Below are positions 4,226 through 5,085 of a DNA stretch of 5,085 nt, one piece after another; positions within the stretch are counted from its first letter, which is position 1, and each line of letters starts with the position of its first letter. Source of the DNA: Nanobdellota archaeon. Lineage in GTDB: Archaea > Nanobdellota > Nanobdellia > Woesearchaeales > BS150m-G63. The stretch spans positions 1-5,085 of the forward strand of contig JAGLOT010000056.1 in NCBI GenBank assembly GCA_023137655.1, written 5' to 3'. Under the pieces are notes generated by a model that saw only the letters and a list, made by a program, of their open reading frames with translations, was not told the origin of the DNA and searched no databases. The position numbers were made by a program, and so were the translations under genes.

Positions 4226-5085
4226 TTATTTCTCTGCTATTTCTAATGTGTTTGTTTCTGTCATATGTATACTAAATACATGGTTTGGTGTGTTTGCTAC
4301 TGTCGGAAATAACAAGAAGGTGTCTGTTGGATCATCTTCATATACTAACCATTGAGTTCCGTCATAATATGCAACATAGTTATAGCTTCCATTAATGGAA
4401 TCCAAAACAGTTTCTATATTATAATCTGTAACATTTAATCCACTATAGTTACCCACATTAGTTCCTGTTAATATGTGTGCAGGCAGTCTGAATTCAGTCC
4501 AACCTTTAGTTAGTTGTATTTTAATACCACTGCTAGTTGCCCTAAGCCCTGAGATGTCACTACTTATATCATCAACTTCATCTTGAGTATATTTATCAAG
4601 GTCAGTAATATCTGATTCAGTCCAAGACATACAACTTGTATCAACATCCAAACAGGAATCATAATCTAAAGGATCTGTTCCTTCTAATGAAAGTACTCTG
4701 GTATCTAAAGCATTTTCTGCTCCAGTTGCTCTTGTTTCTTCATTATCAACATCTAAGATTCTTGCAGATTCTTCAGAGTCTACATCAGCTATTCTTGCTA
4801 ATTCTTCTGCATCAACATCTGCAATCCTATTGTTTGTTTCAACAAGGACATCTGCATCTATTTCAGTATTAACTTCTGCTTGAGTATATTTGTCAAGGTC
4901 AGTAATATCTGATTCAGTCCAATTCATACAACTTGTATCTACATCAGAACAAGTATCATAATCTGCACTAACACCAATATCATCAGTGAAATCAGCTAAT
5001 GTAACAACTGAATAATCTATTTCACTATCTTTTACTGCATTGGCTGCAATTTCAGATGAACCTACAACATTGGTTCCTAATTGAA
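4226..5085 (-). CDS. Fibre-like secreted surface protein, 5' end off the window
   Basis: At least 285 residues; the frame is open to the right edge and the Met codon at 4927 is internal to a repeat. Order within the visible part: 'LGTNVVGSSEIAANAVKDSEI' type short repeats, as in tail-fibre-like proteins (residues 2-22); a Cys-bearing repeat, 'CSDVDTSC' plus 'WTESDITDLDKYTQ' (about 42-68); four 11-residue coiled-coil repeats (86-129); a second Cys-bearing repeat (about 140-167); and a C-terminal beta-rich domain (187-285) with 'GWTEFRLP', 'ETVLDSINGSYNYVAYYDG' and 'TQWLVYEDD'. That last pattern matches a domain I recall at the ends of archaeal and bacterial exoproteins. The composition is acidic and Thr/Asn/Ser-rich with almost no Lys, as expected for an exported protein. 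No C-terminal anchor is present, so it may be held by the Cys-rich membrane protein encoded 23 bp downstream. It could be a cell-surface fibre or adhesin, or a virus-derived fibre. Signal peptide and full length cannot be seen. Confidence 0.85.
   Translation of the reverse strand, partial: QLGTNVVGSSEIAANAVKDSEIDYSVVTLADFTDDIGVSADYDTCSDVDTSCMNWTESDITDLDKYTQAEVNTEIDADVLVETNNRIADVDAEELARIADVDSEESARILDVDNEETRATGAENALDTRVLSLEGTDPLDYDSCLDVDTSCMSWTESDITDLDKYTQDEVDDISSDISGLRATSSGIKIQLTKGWTEFRLPAHILTGTNVGNYSGLNVTDYNIETVLDSINGSYNYVAYYDGTQWLVYEDDPTDTFLLFPTVANTPNHVFSIHMTETNTLEIAEK
4582..4667 (-). repeat. 86-bp direct repeat, 3' copy, in the fibre-like gene
   Basis: Matches 4879-4964 at 78 of 86 positions by eye (about 91%). 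It encodes 'DYDSCLDVDTSC' followed by 'WTESDITDLDKYTQ'. The nucleotide-level identity, synonymous sites included, points to recent duplication or gene conversion. Confidence 0.85.
4697..4828 (-). repeat. Four 33-bp units encoding hendecad coiled-coil repeats
   Basis: Four 11-residue units: RIADVDAEELA, RIADVDSEESA, RILDVDNEETR and ATGAENALDTR. The first three are clearly homologous and the fourth is diverged. An 11-residue period with hydrophobic residues at fixed positions is typical of right-handed trimeric coiled coils in fibrous surface proteins and phage fibres. Confidence 0.75.
4879..4964 (-). repeat. 86-bp direct repeat, 5' copy, in the fibre-like gene
   Basis: Partner of 4582-4667, with start points 297 bp (99 codons) apart. 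It encodes 'DYDTCSDVDTSC' followed by 'WTESDITDLDKYTQ'. More copies may lie beyond the right edge. Confidence 0.85.

Noticed and set aside
4636..4872. Plus-strand reading frame of 78 codons
   Set aside because: A Leu/His/Gln-rich product opposite the coiled-coil and Cys-repeat part of the fibre-like gene; the bias is a shadow of its repetitive codons.
4925..4927. Start of the fibre-like protein at Met 4927
   Set aside because: The frame stays open to the right edge, and the residues before this Met belong to the duplicated module, where the second copy has an internal Met at the same place.
4582..4964. CRISPR array or mobile-element terminal repeats
   Set aside because: There are only two long copies in the same reading frame of one gene, with coding sequence between them; they are intragenic protein repeats.
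4226..5085. Provirus tail-fibre module
   Set aside because: The fibre-like repeats fit, but no capsid, portal, terminase, integrase or attachment site is in the window, and the neighbour has a signal peptide and TM anchor, so a cellular surface protein is more likely.

Overview
The window looks like a piece of an archaeal genome, most likely a DPANN-type lineage (Woesearchaeota/Pacearchaeota-like). This is inference from several signs. The DNA is very AT-rich, with tightly packed genes (gaps of 10-45 bp). Two genes have an archaeal TATA box (TTTAAATA, TTTATATA) centred about 27 bp upstream of the ATG, as expected for leaderless transcripts, while genes inside the operon have strong Shine-Dalgarno sequences. 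Secreted proteins carry Cys-rich modules and an 'ITGAVVG' membrane-proximal stretch of a kind I associate with DPANN surface proteins. No rRNA, tRNA, CRISPR array or insertion sequence is visible, and no gap longer than 45 bp is left without a gene.

Layout: (1) 9-386 (+), a small zinc-ribbon protein of unknown function, convergent with the next gene. (2) 397-843 (-), a small multi-pass membrane protein. (3) 870-1571 (-), an AlkD-type DNA glycosylase. Genes 2 and 3 each appear to have their own promoter. (4) 1617-5085 (-), a four-gene operon that enters from the right edge. It encodes a large secreted fibre-like protein (5' end off the window), a signal-peptide/Cys-rich/single-TM protein with a basic helical cytoplasmic tail, an AAA ATPase with two C-terminal zinc ribbons, and a second, paralogous AAA ATPase. 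The last two genes overlap by ATGA, and a U-tract follows the last stop codon.

The operon is the most interesting part. The two ATPases are diverged tandem paralogues with complementary defects. The upstream one has Walker B 'LLLDN' (no catalytic Glu) but keeps an Arg at the arginine-finger position. The downstream one has a full Walker B 'LLDEA' and a sensor-2-like Arg, but Lys at the finger position. This suggests an obligate hetero-oligomer with composite active sites. Co-transcription with a fibre-like exoprotein and a TM protein whose tail faces the cytoplasm suggests an ATP-driven cell-surface or envelope assembly system. That function is inference; I know of no described system with this gene set.

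The fibre-like protein holds two copies of a 86-bp repeat (about 91% identical), four 11-residue (hendecad) coiled-coil repeats and a C-terminal beta-rich 'GW...YYDG..W' domain.
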